Source: Amorphochlora amoebiformis
Taxonomy: Eukaryota; Cercozoa; Chlorarachniophyceae
Reading direction: 5' to 3'
Assembly (NCBI GenBank): GCA_054601695.1
Contig: BAAHQB010000008.1
Coordinates: forward strand, 1,488,001 to 1,552,000
Length of the DNA stretch: 64,000 nt
Shown: positions 1 to 16,547 of the stretch, in pieces
Layout of the letters: each line of letters begins with the position of its first letter
Numbering within the stretch: position 1 is the stretch's first letter
Program-made: the position numbers and the translations under genes
The notes under the pieces: model-generated
Databases searched by the model: none
The model's input: only the letters and a program-made list of their open reading frames with translations
What the model was told of the DNA's origin: nothing

Positions 1-293
1 ATGTATGTATGTGTGTGTGTGTATCTGTACGCATGTCTATATTTATATACATATATATATATATATATATCTGCATACATTTACATATATATGAATGTAG
101 GGATAATATATTACATATCGGTGTATGATACATGTAGAGATAAGTGTATCAACATGTTATGCACAGATATGATATTATATATATATATATGACATTTAAT
201 ATACATATATACATACATATACAAATATTTACATATCTAATATATACATATCTAATATAAATATTTATATATATACATATATATGCACATATA

Positions 294-362
<69 letters not shown>

Positions 363-518
363 TATGGAATCAATAAATACCGTCCTATCCTTCTGCAATG
401 CGATTGAGGCTTGCGCATCCTCCTCCTAGATGTACAGTTTCCAACAATAAATATATATATATATATATATATATCTATTTTCACAGATATAATATTTTTA
501 CATATATATATATATATA

Positions 519-571
<53 letters not shown>

Positions 572-836
572 TCAAGCATACATATGTACATATCAAAATG
601 TATGTATTCTGGCATTTGTATATATTATATATAAATCATACATATATATATATATATGTATGTATATATGTATTATCGGTAGAGCTTCGATGGGAAATTG
701 GTCTCCCCTGCAGGGTGGGGTGATCCCTACCCCTGCAGGGTGCGTTTGTTGTGCGTATGCATAACATGCTGCCATATATACATATATATATATGTATATA
801 TGTATATATATGTATATGTACGTATATACATGTACG

Positions 837-869
<33 letters not shown>

Positions 870-950
870 GATATCCTTACATTTAGATAAATAATATATA
901 TTTTCATATATATATATATATATCCTTACATTTAGATAAATAATATATAT

Positions 951-988
<38 letters not shown>

Positions 989-1057
989 TTATGTATTAAA
1001 GTGCGTAAGTAAACATACATATGAATAAATAATATAGATGTACACGTATATATACAC

Positions 1058-1088
<31 letters not shown>

Positions 1089-1770
1089 GCACGTACACAT
1101 ATTGCACCTTAGTATAAATATATGTACCACATAACATCTCACCGTCCTCTTGGAATTATGCTTAAGCAAAAGCTCTATTGTCGCATTCAACCCGACAGGT
1201 GGATTAGCCTAACAACGTTTACATTCCATACATCAACACCAAATTGTAGCTACAATCTTAATTACCGCCCCTCTCCCCGTGCTTCTCTCTTTCTATTCCT
1301 CTCTCGCTCACTCTCTCATCTCTCGCGCTCCCTCTCTCCTCTCTCATTCTCTCTCCTCTCGCTCTCCTCTCTCGCTCTCTTCTCTCGCTCTCTTCTCACG
1401 CTCCTCTCTCGCTCCCTCTCTCCTCATTCGCTCCCTCTCTCCTGTCTCTCTGTCTTTCTCTCTACCTCTCTTCACTCTCTCTCTCTCTCTCTTTCATCTC
1501 ACAGCAAGCATAGCGAATGCCTCTGTCCCAGCCTCCGAGAGGCTTGCAGCTAGTGATTCACTCTTCTTCGGTCCTTTGGGTGGGTTACGACATGATTTCA
1601 GTGTATAAAATATTATGTTTATATATATATATATTATCCATATACACATAGGGTATATACTATTATTACAATATACTGTGATATTGACTTATTTTGATGT
1701 GATACGATGTATCCAATTTCATATTATTTTATTATTATACAGTACATTTTACAGTTTCTAATACTTTATG

Positions 1771-1829
<59 letters not shown>

Positions 1830-2036
1830 GATATAATGCCAACGTACTACAGTATAATAAAATAACATGAAATGGGATATATCTTTTATATATATATATA
1901 TATATATCTTTTATATATATTATGTATATATGTGTGTGCATATATATATATATATGTGTGTGTATATATATATATATATGTACCATATTACAGATACTCA
2001 TACTTTTAACATATATACGCACTCAATTTATACTAT

Positions 2037-2081
<45 letters not shown>

Positions 2082-2086
2082 GTATA

Positions 2087-2132
<46 letters not shown>

Positions 2133-2242
2133 TATGTTTGTGTCTGTAAAGAAAATATTCCATGATATTACATTATATACACATATGTGTGTGTGCTTAT
2201 GTATAATATTCTCTCCTATATATATACATATATATGCATACA

Positions 2243-2291
<49 letters not shown>

Positions 2292-2650
2292 CTATATATA
2301 TTTATATATGCGTGCATGTATGTATATACTTCAAAACATGATCTGTCATGTTAGCGTTGTTTTTGGGTTTTATGGGTGAATTTTGGGTGATTTCACCATA
2401 TCCGTGATGAAGACCTATTAAGCGTAGCCAGGCTGACTTGTCAGTGGGGTTAGCGAGGATCCGAAACACCTTATAAAATTATATGCATAGATTTAGATAC
2501 ATGCACATTTGTATAAATATATATGATATGTATATATTTATATCTATATTTATACGTATAGATGTATGCATATGTGGATATATATATTGTATTTGGATGT
2601 ATTGTATACATCTATGTATGTATGTATGTATGCATATTTTATGTATCATG

Positions 2651-2681
<31 letters not shown>

Positions 2682-3112
2682 GTATATATATCAGATGTCG
2701 AGAGAGACGGAGAATGATGAAAAACAGAAAATGGAGAGAAAGGTTGTTGCACACACACATACATGCTGCTAGGTATATATAGGTATCTATATGGAGTTAC
2801 ATCTGATGCAAGCAATAAGGGTTTAAAGTACGGTGGTATACCGTGAAGACATCCTTAACATGTGCCTGATTCATCAGCTTCACACCTCCAACCTAGGGTT
2901 AGGGTTAGGGTTAGGGTTAGGGTTAGGGTTAGGGTTAGGGTTATGGGTTTGGATTGCGGTTAAGGTAGGTTAGGACTAGATATCAAACCTGTATATATAT
3001 ATATGATATATACTAGATGTATATACACATATATAAATAAATATATACATATATGTATACATATATCTGCGTATATACGTACGCCTGAGATGTATGTATA
3101 TGTATATATGTG

Positions 3113-3161
<49 letters not shown>

Positions 3162-3193
3162 CCACACGAAAATTTTATATTTAATACATACAC

Positions 3194-3243
<50 letters not shown>

Positions 3244-3395
3244 ATATATATGCTAGATAGGAATGCACATGTGTATGTATATACTATAAACACACACACA
3301 CACATTTATATATATATATATATATATATAGAAATATATATATATATATATAATATGTATTTTATATATATATATATATGCAATATATATACATA

Positions 3396-3427
<32 letters not shown>

Positions 3428-3741
3428 CTATATATATATATATATGAAAGTATATATGCTTATGTCACATAGTATATTTGAAGATACCTTGACGTAGGGA
3501 ATTTCACGCGAGACCAGCAGTCTCTCCAGATGAGATACGGTTGAGTCTCTAAACACATGTATATATATTTATATATATACATATGTGATAAATGTTCCCT
3601 CCAGATAAGATACGGTTAGTCTCTGAACATATGTACACACACATATACACACACAGACATTTAAATATGTATATATATATATTTGGACATATGTGCACAC
3701 ACATATATACACACACACACAAACACACACACACATATATA

Positions 3742-3800
<59 letters not shown>

Positions 3801-4036
3801 CAGCATTTAGAGCTAGCGCGGAACCTATAGCTAGTTGACTAGGCGGCGGCTGGCTAGACTACCTTAGAGTATACGAGTAGTAGGAATAATCGTATGCAGA
3901 AAATCCTGGGTAACTATATAGTTCCGAAGGAAGTAAGGACTACCGCACAATGTTATCAATAATCATTCGTCATAATCCAAATGGACTTGAGAGAATCGCA
4001 CTCTGGACTACCATCTACTATGCCACTGCGATAATA

Positions 4037-4075
<39 letters not shown>

Positions 4076-4096
4076 TTGTAATATATGCATATATGA

Positions 4097-4127
<31 letters not shown>

Positions 4128-4259
4128 GTATTTGTAAATATACGTAGAAACATATACATTTTTTACAAATATATATACATATATATATATATATACATAT
4201 ACATCTGAATATATAATTTGTTTATTACACATGTATATACTAAATAAATATATATTATG

Positions 4260-4294
<35 letters not shown>

Positions 4295-5229
4295 TATATA
4301 TATATATTTATCCTAACCTTCCGAATCTCGAAAGCACAGCGATCTCGTTCAACGGAATATCCTGAGCTCGAAGCTTCTTAATCTTGACAATTAGGATCAG
4401 ATTATTCAGCATGTCTTTGTCGGAGGACTTACGTTCAGGGTTAGGGTTAGGGTTAGCGCTAGGCCAGGCTTAGAATTTGATGGGCAGACCCATTAATTCC
4501 GCGTCTAACAGCCAAACTCTAAACCTAATCTTAACCCTAACCGTAAATCTAACCTTAACCTAACCCTAACCTTTAACGTACCCCTAATCTAAGCCTAGCC
4601 CTAAACCTAACGTTTGGTAAGAGCTAGGGCTAGGGCTAGGGCTAGGGTTCGGGTTAGGTTCAAAGTTGAAAGTAGGCATATTCTATCCGTGTTCTATGCG
4701 AGATTTGAACGTTATAATTCTTCATGTGCGTATGTATGCACATGAACCCTACCTCCTCGAATATGTAACGAGCTTCGTCTTTATCTCTCCCAAAGCGAGC
4801 CACCTCCACCTAGGGTCAGGCTTAGGAATCAGCTTGGGTTTAGGTTAGGGTTTAGAGTAGGGCCAGAGTTCGGTCGATGTGAATCATGTGAGTTTTTAAA
4901 GTTTGAGAGTGATAACTCAACTCCGAGTTTGAAGAATTCGAACCAAGATCACACACACCATTTCAGACGGGTTTTACCAGCGAAAATAGGGTTGGAAGCG
5001 TTTGGTGTTGGTTTAGTTAGAGGTGGGATTAGGGTTGGGGCTTCAGTTGTGCTAGGATTAGGGCTTCGGTTAAGGTTAGGGGTGGGTTGGGTTGGGCTAT
5101 GGTTCGGGTTGTTAGGGTTAGTATTAGGGTTGGGATTAGACTAGTGGTGAGGGAATGCACACGCGTTTGTGGGGTATGGATTGTCTATTAGGTTTCAACT
5201 CTTTTGATCTCTCTATCTGTCCCTTTCTC

Positions 5230-5267
<38 letters not shown>

Positions 5268-5305
5268 TATACATGCATATACATACATGTGTATATATGT
5301 ATCTG

Positions 5306-5337
<32 letters not shown>

Positions 5338-5734
5338 CATTACACATACGTATATACACTAAGGTACATTATACCATACACACACCTATATACGTACATA
5401 TATATATATATATATATATATATGTAGCTGTATGTGTATATTAACATATGCATTTACGTATATATGTCCATTTACGAGTATACTTACTTGAATGCCTGTG
5501 GTCTTGCGAGGATTGAAAAGGGTTTTGTCGTAAAGGGACGGATTAGCCCTCATTGCCTTGGTTTTCCCACGCTCCCCCCTCATCTTACTTAAGGTCTGAA
5601 TATACATCAGAGAATGTTATATCATGTGTGTAGATATATGTATAACTCATGTTATAAATATTACATATATATATTTGTGTGTGTATATATAATACATTTT
5701 ACTACATATGTTGTGTATAATTGTAAATATGTAC

Positions 5735-5765
<31 letters not shown>

Positions 5766-6055
5766 TATACATATATATGTATGTATATGTATACATATAT
5801 TGTGTGTGTGTGTGTATATGTATAATGTTTATATATACGTGGGTGCGAGTGTGTAATTGTATACATGTAATCCCGACATTAACGAAGATATGTATGTATA
5901 TTTAAATGTATAAATATATTATACATATATGTATGTATATATTATATGTATTTATTATATATATATGTAATTAGTATGTATATATGTATATATAGAGAGA
6001 AAATATATGTATATATATGTATACACACATATATATATATATATATATGTATATT

Positions 6056-6097
<42 letters not shown>

Positions 6098-6142
6098 CTT
6101 ATATACCTTTGCAAGGTAGTTCGTGGTGTCCAGGTGTATATA

Positions 6143-6195
<53 letters not shown>

Positions 6196-6714
6196 AATAC
6201 ACACACACTATTTATATATGTGAATGTGTATGTATATGTAGATATTTATCTTATATATATACATATTCTATGTATATATATATATGCATCTAAATACCTT
6301 AATAAGGCTATTTGCAGTGTCTAGGATTGGCCTGGTGGATCTGGATGCATATATATATATATATATTATATATTCATAAATACACTTAATTGCATACACA
6401 TAATTAGGTATATTACATGAAAGAATTAACTAATCTACATACATTAAATGCATATTTACATGTATGCATTGCATATGTATCCTACATATTGTATATAATT
6501 GTGCATGTGAATATTATACACATATGCATAAATGCCTATATTATACATTTGTAACGTATGAATATATGTCTGAATAGATTTAGATTTGTCAGTGTTTTGG
6601 TACATTTGATGATAAGCATATTTTTGAGATAACTCACCTATAGTTTTCCTCTAGCTTAAGAACCTGGCATCTGACATTGAGATAGGCAGATACATATATA
6701 CATATATACACATA

Positions 6715-6754
<40 letters not shown>

Positions 6755-6791
6755 TATACATACATAGTAGAAACAGGTATGCCACCCCAGT

Positions 6792-6832
<41 letters not shown>

Positions 6833-6867
6833 GTATATGCACATATACTTTTATATATCTATATATC

Positions 6868-6902
<35 letters not shown>

Positions 6903-7150
6903 AGCATATATAAATTTAAATATACATGTGTGTGTATGAATTTATGTCTGTGGTACATACACACTTTATGCATGGTTGAAGAAAGAACATTTGCTCATGT
7001 TTATACATTATACGTATACACATGCACACATGTATATGTATATTGTTATTCCTAACAAACCCGGGAAACAGGGCAGGAAACTCGAAACAATTATCCGGAT
7101 GTGCCCCTCTGTTATATACACATATACATGTAGATGTACATATACTATAT

Positions 7151-7199
<49 letters not shown>

Positions 7200-7319
7200 G
7201 TGCATGTGTGTGTGTGTGCGTTATACGTATACATACATAATTAAATACAATATATATATATATATATATATATGTATACATATTTATAATTATATTTATA
7301 TTTGTTTACATATACACAC

Positions 7320-7368
<49 letters not shown>

Positions 7369-7425
7369 TGTGTGTACCTAAAAAAATGTATGTGTGCATA
7401 TGCGTGTAGATATAAATAAATAGGC

Positions 7426-7480
<55 letters not shown>

Positions 7481-7672
7481 TGAACGTACCTGAACATATA
7501 TATGGACTGGTCAGGGTCACCAACGGCTAACAGGTTGCCGTGTACCGAAGCAAAATAATGCAGCAGCTGCATATGTATACATACATATTTATATAAATCA
7601 CATGTAAATATGTAGATTCAAGCATTTTAAATATATTATGTACATACAATGCATATATACATAGATATATGT

Positions 7673-7704
<32 letters not shown>

Positions 7705-8022
7705 CATATACTTATATATGTGTATATATTTCAAAAACCTAGATATATTATATATACATATTGATATATGCACTAACATATTATATATACATATATATGT
7801 ATAAACATATACATATATATATATGTGTATATATATATATATATATGTAGATATTACATGTACAATATTACATATACGTACATATATATATATATATGTA
7901 TATATATATGTATAACACCTTGAATTGTAAGATATTAGTATCCTGTACCTCGTCGCAAATACAGTGCTCCACTTCCCGCGCCACCTAACATATATACATG
8001 CACACATACACACATATATGCG

Positions 8023-8058
<36 letters not shown>

Positions 8059-8228
8059 TTAATAATAGATATATATGTATATATATTTGTAGATTTGTTT
8101 ATGAAAATATTACATACTATGTACAACTATATATATATACATACATATGCATGTTTACTATATAATCTATATATATATAAATATTTATATATATATATAT
8201 ATATATACATGTATAATATACATATATT

Positions 8229-8273
<45 letters not shown>

Positions 8274-8305
8274 CGTGTATACATGTATAGATACATATAT
8301 GTATA

Positions 8306-8358
<53 letters not shown>

Positions 8359-8411
8359 CTTTCTGCGGCTGTACATCTGTACATATGATGTATATACATA
8401 TGTATATATGC

Positions 8412-8460
<49 letters not shown>

Positions 8461-8847
8461 CCTGATGAGCGATATCTGGATGTTCTGCGAAAATTCTGAG
8501 AACGTTCGTCTGAAGGTCTCCGTAGTCCTGGTAGTTGTACTGCTTCTTGAGCTAAGGGATATTATTATTATTACGGTTAGTTCTGCTTGCTTTTCTATTT
8601 AATTTTTTTGCGGCTTGACGTTTTCGAGGTTGTTGTTTTTGATTTATGTATATATATATATATATGTATATATGTAAATATTATATATATATATATATAT
8701 ACAAGTAATATATATATATATGTCTATATGTAAGTATTAATATATATATATTTATATATATATATATATATATATATACATACACACACACATATGTAAT
8801 TACAACACATACTGTTGCATATGTAATATGTAAATACGAAAAAATGT

Positions 8848-8881
<34 letters not shown>

Positions 8882-8947
8882 AGTATTCATTTAACATAGA
8901 TGGTAAATCCACATATACATACATGTTTATATATATACATATGTACA

Positions 8948-8999
<52 letters not shown>

Positions 9000-9022
9000 C
9001 ATTATACATACATATATACATA

Positions 9023-9054
<32 letters not shown>

Positions 9055-9380
9055 TCATACATCATACTACAACAACAATTACATCACCAGTAACAAATAC
9101 TGAAAAATCCCAACAACGTACCTGCTCATATGTTGTACGAATCCCCTTGACGTGCCCGATAAGCTCCGTCTCATTCACCCCAAACTCTTTACAAATTTCT
9201 CCAAACCTGCCTCCCTAAGAACACGAAGCGAGAGAGGAATACATAGCGGAAGGGAGAGAGAGCGAGAGAGTAGAGAGGGAGGGAAAGGAGAGGACGGAGA
9301 AGATAAACGAGAGAGGAGAGTGAGGAGAAAGTAGAGAGAGAGATAAAAGGTGGGAGAATATATACGTCTATATTGTAAAT

Positions 9381-9437
<57 letters not shown>

Positions 9438-9514
9438 GTATGTTTATATAGATACAGATGTATTATTCATCATATGGTATAACCCTTTTTAGATATAATT
9501 AAATATGTATTTAA

Positions 9515-9588
<74 letters not shown>

Positions 9589-9740
9589 CGTACACAACAA
9601 AGTATAATATTTAACGAACATATTCCTAATAAATGAATATAAAAACACGTATTTACATATATCTATATCTATATATAAATATATGTATATATATATAATA
9701 ATATATATATATATATATATACATACATAATCTATCTATC

Positions 9741-9774
<34 letters not shown>

Positions 9775-10259
9775 ACATATTAATAAAAAACATTTTCATA
9801 TCAAAAAATGACAACACCTCTCTAACATGCTGCTCGAATGATATGTTAGGCACATCCTGTGCCCTAGACACGAACCTAAAAATGCACACCCTTTCAATGT
9901 GAACAGACATCTGCCCATCCCGGAAAAAAGACAGAGAGAGCGAGAAAGCAAAGGAGAACAACACTATATACAGCAAGAGAACCCTCTTATCTCTCCCACT
10001 CTTTACTGACTCTCTCTCACACTCCCTCACTCTCTCTCTATGCCTCTCTCTCACGTTCTCTCTCTATCTCTCAGAATTAAGTAATGGTACCCCACAAGCG
10101 CCTTGTCGGAGAAGAATTGCTTTCCGTCTCTACGACGCTTACGGCCGGGTTTGACGCCTTTCTGGGAAAGCGAGACCGATTTAAGGTAGATGTCCTTTGC
10201 CTCTCGCATCACCTTTTGGTGGATATTATTTATGTATCCATATGTATTTAAGCATATGA

Positions 10260-10291
<32 letters not shown>

Positions 10292-10319
10292 GAATGCAAG
10301 TATATATACATATCATATT

Positions 10320-10350
<31 letters not shown>

Positions 10351-10506
10351 ATATACGTATATATATCCACATATATAATATATCTAATATATTTGTATGA
10401 AAATTTATATGTAATATGTATATATTGGAATATATTCCTATACATAATATAACATATATGTATATATAAATATATTTACATTTTTCATATATATATATAT
10501 ATTCAC

Positions 10507-10572
<66 letters not shown>

Positions 10573-10793
10573 GCATGTACACATATACCTGTATGTGTAA
10601 ACATATATATATATATATATATGTACAATTTATAAATATATATATATATATATATTATATATACACATATATATACATATATATACATATATAATATACG
10701 TGTATATATATGTATATGTGTACATGCGTAAGTATGCGTGTGCGTATATACATAAATCTACATATATATAGGGACAATTATTTATGAGTATAC

Positions 10794-10845
<52 letters not shown>

Positions 10846-10937
10846 ATATAGATATATTCATGTTCATATACAGGTATACATTACATACATACATATTCAC
10901 ATATACATATAAAATAATATACGTATTTTTTTCTATC

Positions 10938-10985
<48 letters not shown>

Positions 10986-11120
10986 TGAATTATCACACAA
11001 ACATATACACACATACACACACACATGTGTGTGTGTGTGTGTGCATATATGTAATGTCTTGGTCACTTGAGTTTGGTCGGCGTCGTCTAGTGTGGTGAAT
11101 CCTGAGAACATTACATGTGC

Positions 11121-11204
<84 letters not shown>

Positions 11205-11273
11205 GTACATCAAAAATTTATTTTACACACGTGTATACATATGTTTTATATATATATTATACACATATATGTA

Positions 11274-11343
<70 letters not shown>

Positions 11344-11392
11344 TTCTATATCTAACATATTGTGTATATATACTAAGATAGTATATATATAT

Positions 11393-11431
<39 letters not shown>

Positions 11432-11435
11432 CATG

Positions 11436-11510
<75 letters not shown>

Positions 11511-11755
11511 GTATGTATAGGCATATGCATGTACTACATATGTGTGTATATCATACGGTATTATACTAATGCATAGGTACATAATGAATACGGTACATAT
11601 CATACATATATATTATAAGTATAATAGACTAATTCTATGTAAAAATGTCTACATACACATATAAACTTAAACATACATATACATGCAACATATCTATATG
11701 TGTGTGTTTGTACGCCTGTAAATTTATAAAGATGTTTACACACAAATATTTATAT

Positions 11756-11810
<55 letters not shown>

Positions 11811-11957
11811 TATATTTATATTTAATATTATATACGTATATATATATATATATTTATATATATGTATATATACATAATATGTATATACATAAATATACAT
11901 ATGTATATATTTATATGTATTATATATATGTATATATATATATATGTATGTATATAT

Positions 11958-11991
<34 letters not shown>

Positions 11992-12130
11992 ATGTTACCA
12001 GGCTTTAGGTCTATCGCAGACGCGTACTGATGCAGAATCGAAGCACAAAACCCATGAAATGTACCCTAAATACAAATATACATAAAACACATATATCTAT
12101 ACATACACACATGTACCATGTACGTATATA

Positions 12131-12181
<51 letters not shown>

Positions 12182-12231
12182 GCGCGTGACTAGATGGGTA
12201 GAGACAGGGAGATTGAAAGACCTATTTTTGA

Positions 12232-12265
<34 letters not shown>

Positions 12266-12454
12266 TATATATATATATATATATACCTATGTGTAAATAG
12301 TATATATATGTATATATATAATATATAAAATTTGTAGTACATTTATAAATGCATACATAAACTAAAAAACATTTGTCAAGGTTGAGACATACCCCATGTA
12401 TTCGTTTCTCTTTGCCCTGATGTACATACATAAGTGTAAATATAAATATATAAG

Positions 12455-12499
<45 letters not shown>

Positions 12500-12945
12500 C
12501 ACATTATACATCTTCATATATGTATACATAAAAATTTGATATATATAAGCATATACATATATATATATATATATATTTATATGCATGTCCGTGTAATTAT
12601 GCTCATAATGTACATATTCGTAGACATGTCTTTATCATATGCAAAAACGTATTATATACGAACTATATATACATATATATATATATATGTATATATCTAA
12701 AGTAGACATATATATATATATATATATATTTATCGTATGTATATATAATACTATATGTATATATGGTGCGTTGTTTGTGTGTGTAAATATATATACAACA
12801 CATAGTATAATATTATATATTAAATACATCCATATACACATAACATGCACATATTAGATATGTGAACCTGTAGAGAAGACGGCAACAGCAAATTTACTCT
12901 CGAAAGCATCTGCTGGGCAGCCTAAATTATAGACATATATTAATC

Positions 12946-12990
<45 letters not shown>

Positions 12991-13099
12991 TGTGTGTATG
13001 TGTATCCATACATATGCATACGACAAATCTCTAGCTTTTTTTGTCTGATGATATTTGTGGGGGAATGGTCCTTATTATATCTGTAAATATAACACATAT

Positions 13100-13138
<39 letters not shown>

Positions 13139-13658
13139 TATATATATATATATGTATTTATGTGTAGTGTCATATATGTATACACACGTAGATATGAAAA
13201 TAATATACAAATAAATGAAAATATGCATATGTACATACTTTTGTATGTAAATCAGACATATGACCTAACATTTAACCCCAACCTAACCCTAACCCTAACC
13301 CTAACCCTAACCCTAACCCTAATCCTGACCGTAACCCTAACATTAACTATATCTCTAACCCTAACACTAACCTTTCTCGTAAACGTCAGAAGCAGAATGT
13401 TCTCTGGGCGGACCTAGAGGCATACCGGGTGAAATTAGGGTGCGGGGAGAGGAGAAGGGCTGCAAGGTGAATGGGAAAATGCATGCCGATAAATTACTTT
13501 TTCGGGGAGGTATGGGTTGGACTTGGGTGAGAAGGAGAGTAACGTGGATTGCATGAACATATATGTTAACCGAAGATAGTGAGATGTAGTACATAAAATA
13601 TATTAGTATACACACATATATGTATATATATATATATGTATGTATGTATATATCTATA

Positions 13659-13696
<38 letters not shown>

Positions 13697-14028
13697 GCTG
13701 TATTATATATAGGTAAATTGTACTGTAGTACCATTGACCATATATATATATATATATGTATATATATTAAATACGTGTATTACAACAATATGTAAATATG
13801 TTTACTTATATGGATTAGATGTATGAGGGTTTTACATGACGAAATCGAATGAGGTACACAACACGAGATACGAGAGTTGTGGTCTTCCCTGTTCCGGCAC
13901 CCTACATGTGATATACATGTGTGTATACGCATATGTTTTTTGTAAGTATATACATATACATACATATATATGTATTTCTGTACTCTATAATTGACTTCGG
14001 GACATAGAATATGTATATATATATATTA

Positions 14029-14062
<34 letters not shown>

Positions 14063-14272
14063 TAATATATATATCATATATATATATATATACATACATA
14101 CATACTTACTATATATATATATATACATGTGTGTGTGTACATATGAGGGTCAATATACGTATATATACACATAGATACCGCGAATTAAGTATAGGGGCAT
14201 GTGTTTATCTTCAAGTATAGATGTATAATATACATACATAAATAAAATATATATATGTGTATGTGCACACAG

Positions 14273-14339
<67 letters not shown>

Positions 14340-14381
14340 TATATGTTTTTATTGTACATTTATATGTTCTTTTATGTATAA

Positions 14382-14415
<34 letters not shown>

Positions 14416-14451
14416 GTACACACACACATATATATAAATATATATATAAAA

Positions 14452-14497
<46 letters not shown>

Positions 14498-14587
14498 GTA
14501 CATATGTATATGCATATGCTTACATCTATTCACAAAATGTAAATATAAGTAATATATAAAGTGAGAGAAACATATATATATACATAC

Positions 14588-14622
<35 letters not shown>

Positions 14623-15067
14623 TACATATATACATGTATAGTATAACAATATAATATATGTATATGTAACTAAAACATTGATATAAACACAGAGAGAGAT
14701 ACAGAGAGAGACTAACCGCCACGACTAATATCGGGCCCCCGCCCGCAGTGACTACAGCTCTCTGCTGAGGATTTAAACGCTGTATAAACTCATCCCCTTC
14801 TCCTACTCCTAAGAAATAAGAAAAGAGTTACCAAGAGAGTTCGAAAGGGGTGCATGGAGAGAAAAACGAAGAAATGCTGAATGAGTGCTGGAGGGTGCTA
14901 GAGAGATAAAGTGAGAGAAAAAGAGCTGGAGAGGAGAAAGGATTTGAGCGATATTTCCGTCTCTCCTTCGTCTCTTTCGTCTGTGCATGTATATGCATGT
15001 ATACATACATACATAGTATATATATATATATATATATATATAAATATATATATATGTATATATGTAT

Positions 15068-15110
<43 letters not shown>

Positions 15111-15487
15111 TACATATATATGAATGCACCTATACACATGTGTGAAACACACATACTCCCTTACAGTCTCTTTTCTCTCCCTCTCTCCTCTCCTCTCCCC
15201 CTCTCTCCTCCTTAACCCGTATATCTCTCTTCATTCCTTTTCTCTCTAAATCCCTCTCGCTTGTTTGAGGAGGAAGAGGAGAGAGTGGTAGGGAAAATAC
15301 GTGGGGGACCTTCCCTCTTTCTTTCCCGCTATCCTTCTCTCTCTCCCCTGCTTCCTCTTCGATCTGTTTCCACTATCTTTCTCGCTCTCTATTCGAATCT
15401 CCTGTTATATATATTTACCCTCCTTTCGGTCGTGGTCGATTAACGGTAGGATACCCACAGCCCCAGCATCCTGGAGTGGGTACAATA

Positions 15488-15521
<34 letters not shown>

Positions 15522-15852
15522 GTATATAAATATGTGTGTATAAACGTTATACATACAATACATGTATGTGTATGTATTCCAGTATATTACCAACATATAT
15601 ATATATATATATATATATACATACATATATATATATATATATATATTATACATATATATTACGTATTGTACATAGTGGTGCATACCTGTGTGGTCTTCAT
15701 AGAAGCTGAGCGTATTCGCTCCCGAATGATCACAGCTCTATGTAGTATGTAGATATGTAAATATGTATGTATCTACGTATGTAGGTATATTTCTATATAA
15801 ATATTTCATGCGAGTTTATAAATATACACAAACACACACACACACACACACA

Positions 15853-15894
<42 letters not shown>

Positions 15895-15912
15895 TGTATA
15901 GTGTATATTATT

Positions 15913-15943
<31 letters not shown>

Positions 15944-15973
15944 GTATAAATAAATACTTATGAATATGTATAC

Positions 15974-16059
<86 letters not shown>

Positions 16060-16140
16060 TACATATTATATACATATATATACATATTATATAATATGAA
16101 TATATATATATGTTACATCTATATATATACATATATATAT

Positions 16141-16189
<49 letters not shown>

Positions 16190-16288
16190 TATATAACACA
16201 AATAGAAGAAGAGTTCACACCTGCGGGCTGCATTCAGTAAGTAACTATCTACGTCGTCACCTATGTATATACACACAGATACTGATAC

Positions 16289-16336
<48 letters not shown>

Positions 16337-16420
16337 CCATATGCATCTATATATTTACATATACATATATATATATATATATACATATATACGTTCTCAT
16401 ATATGTATATATAGCATGTA

Positions 16421-16463
<43 letters not shown>

Positions 16464-16474
16464 CTATATATTAC

Positions 16475-16547
<73 letters not shown>

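Noticed and set aside
1502-1578. A plus-strand exon after the CT tract at 1268-1500
   Set aside because: The minus-strand reading (1573-1503) fits the helicase chain in phase and has GTGAGA as its 5' splice site. The plus-strand reading has no neighbours.
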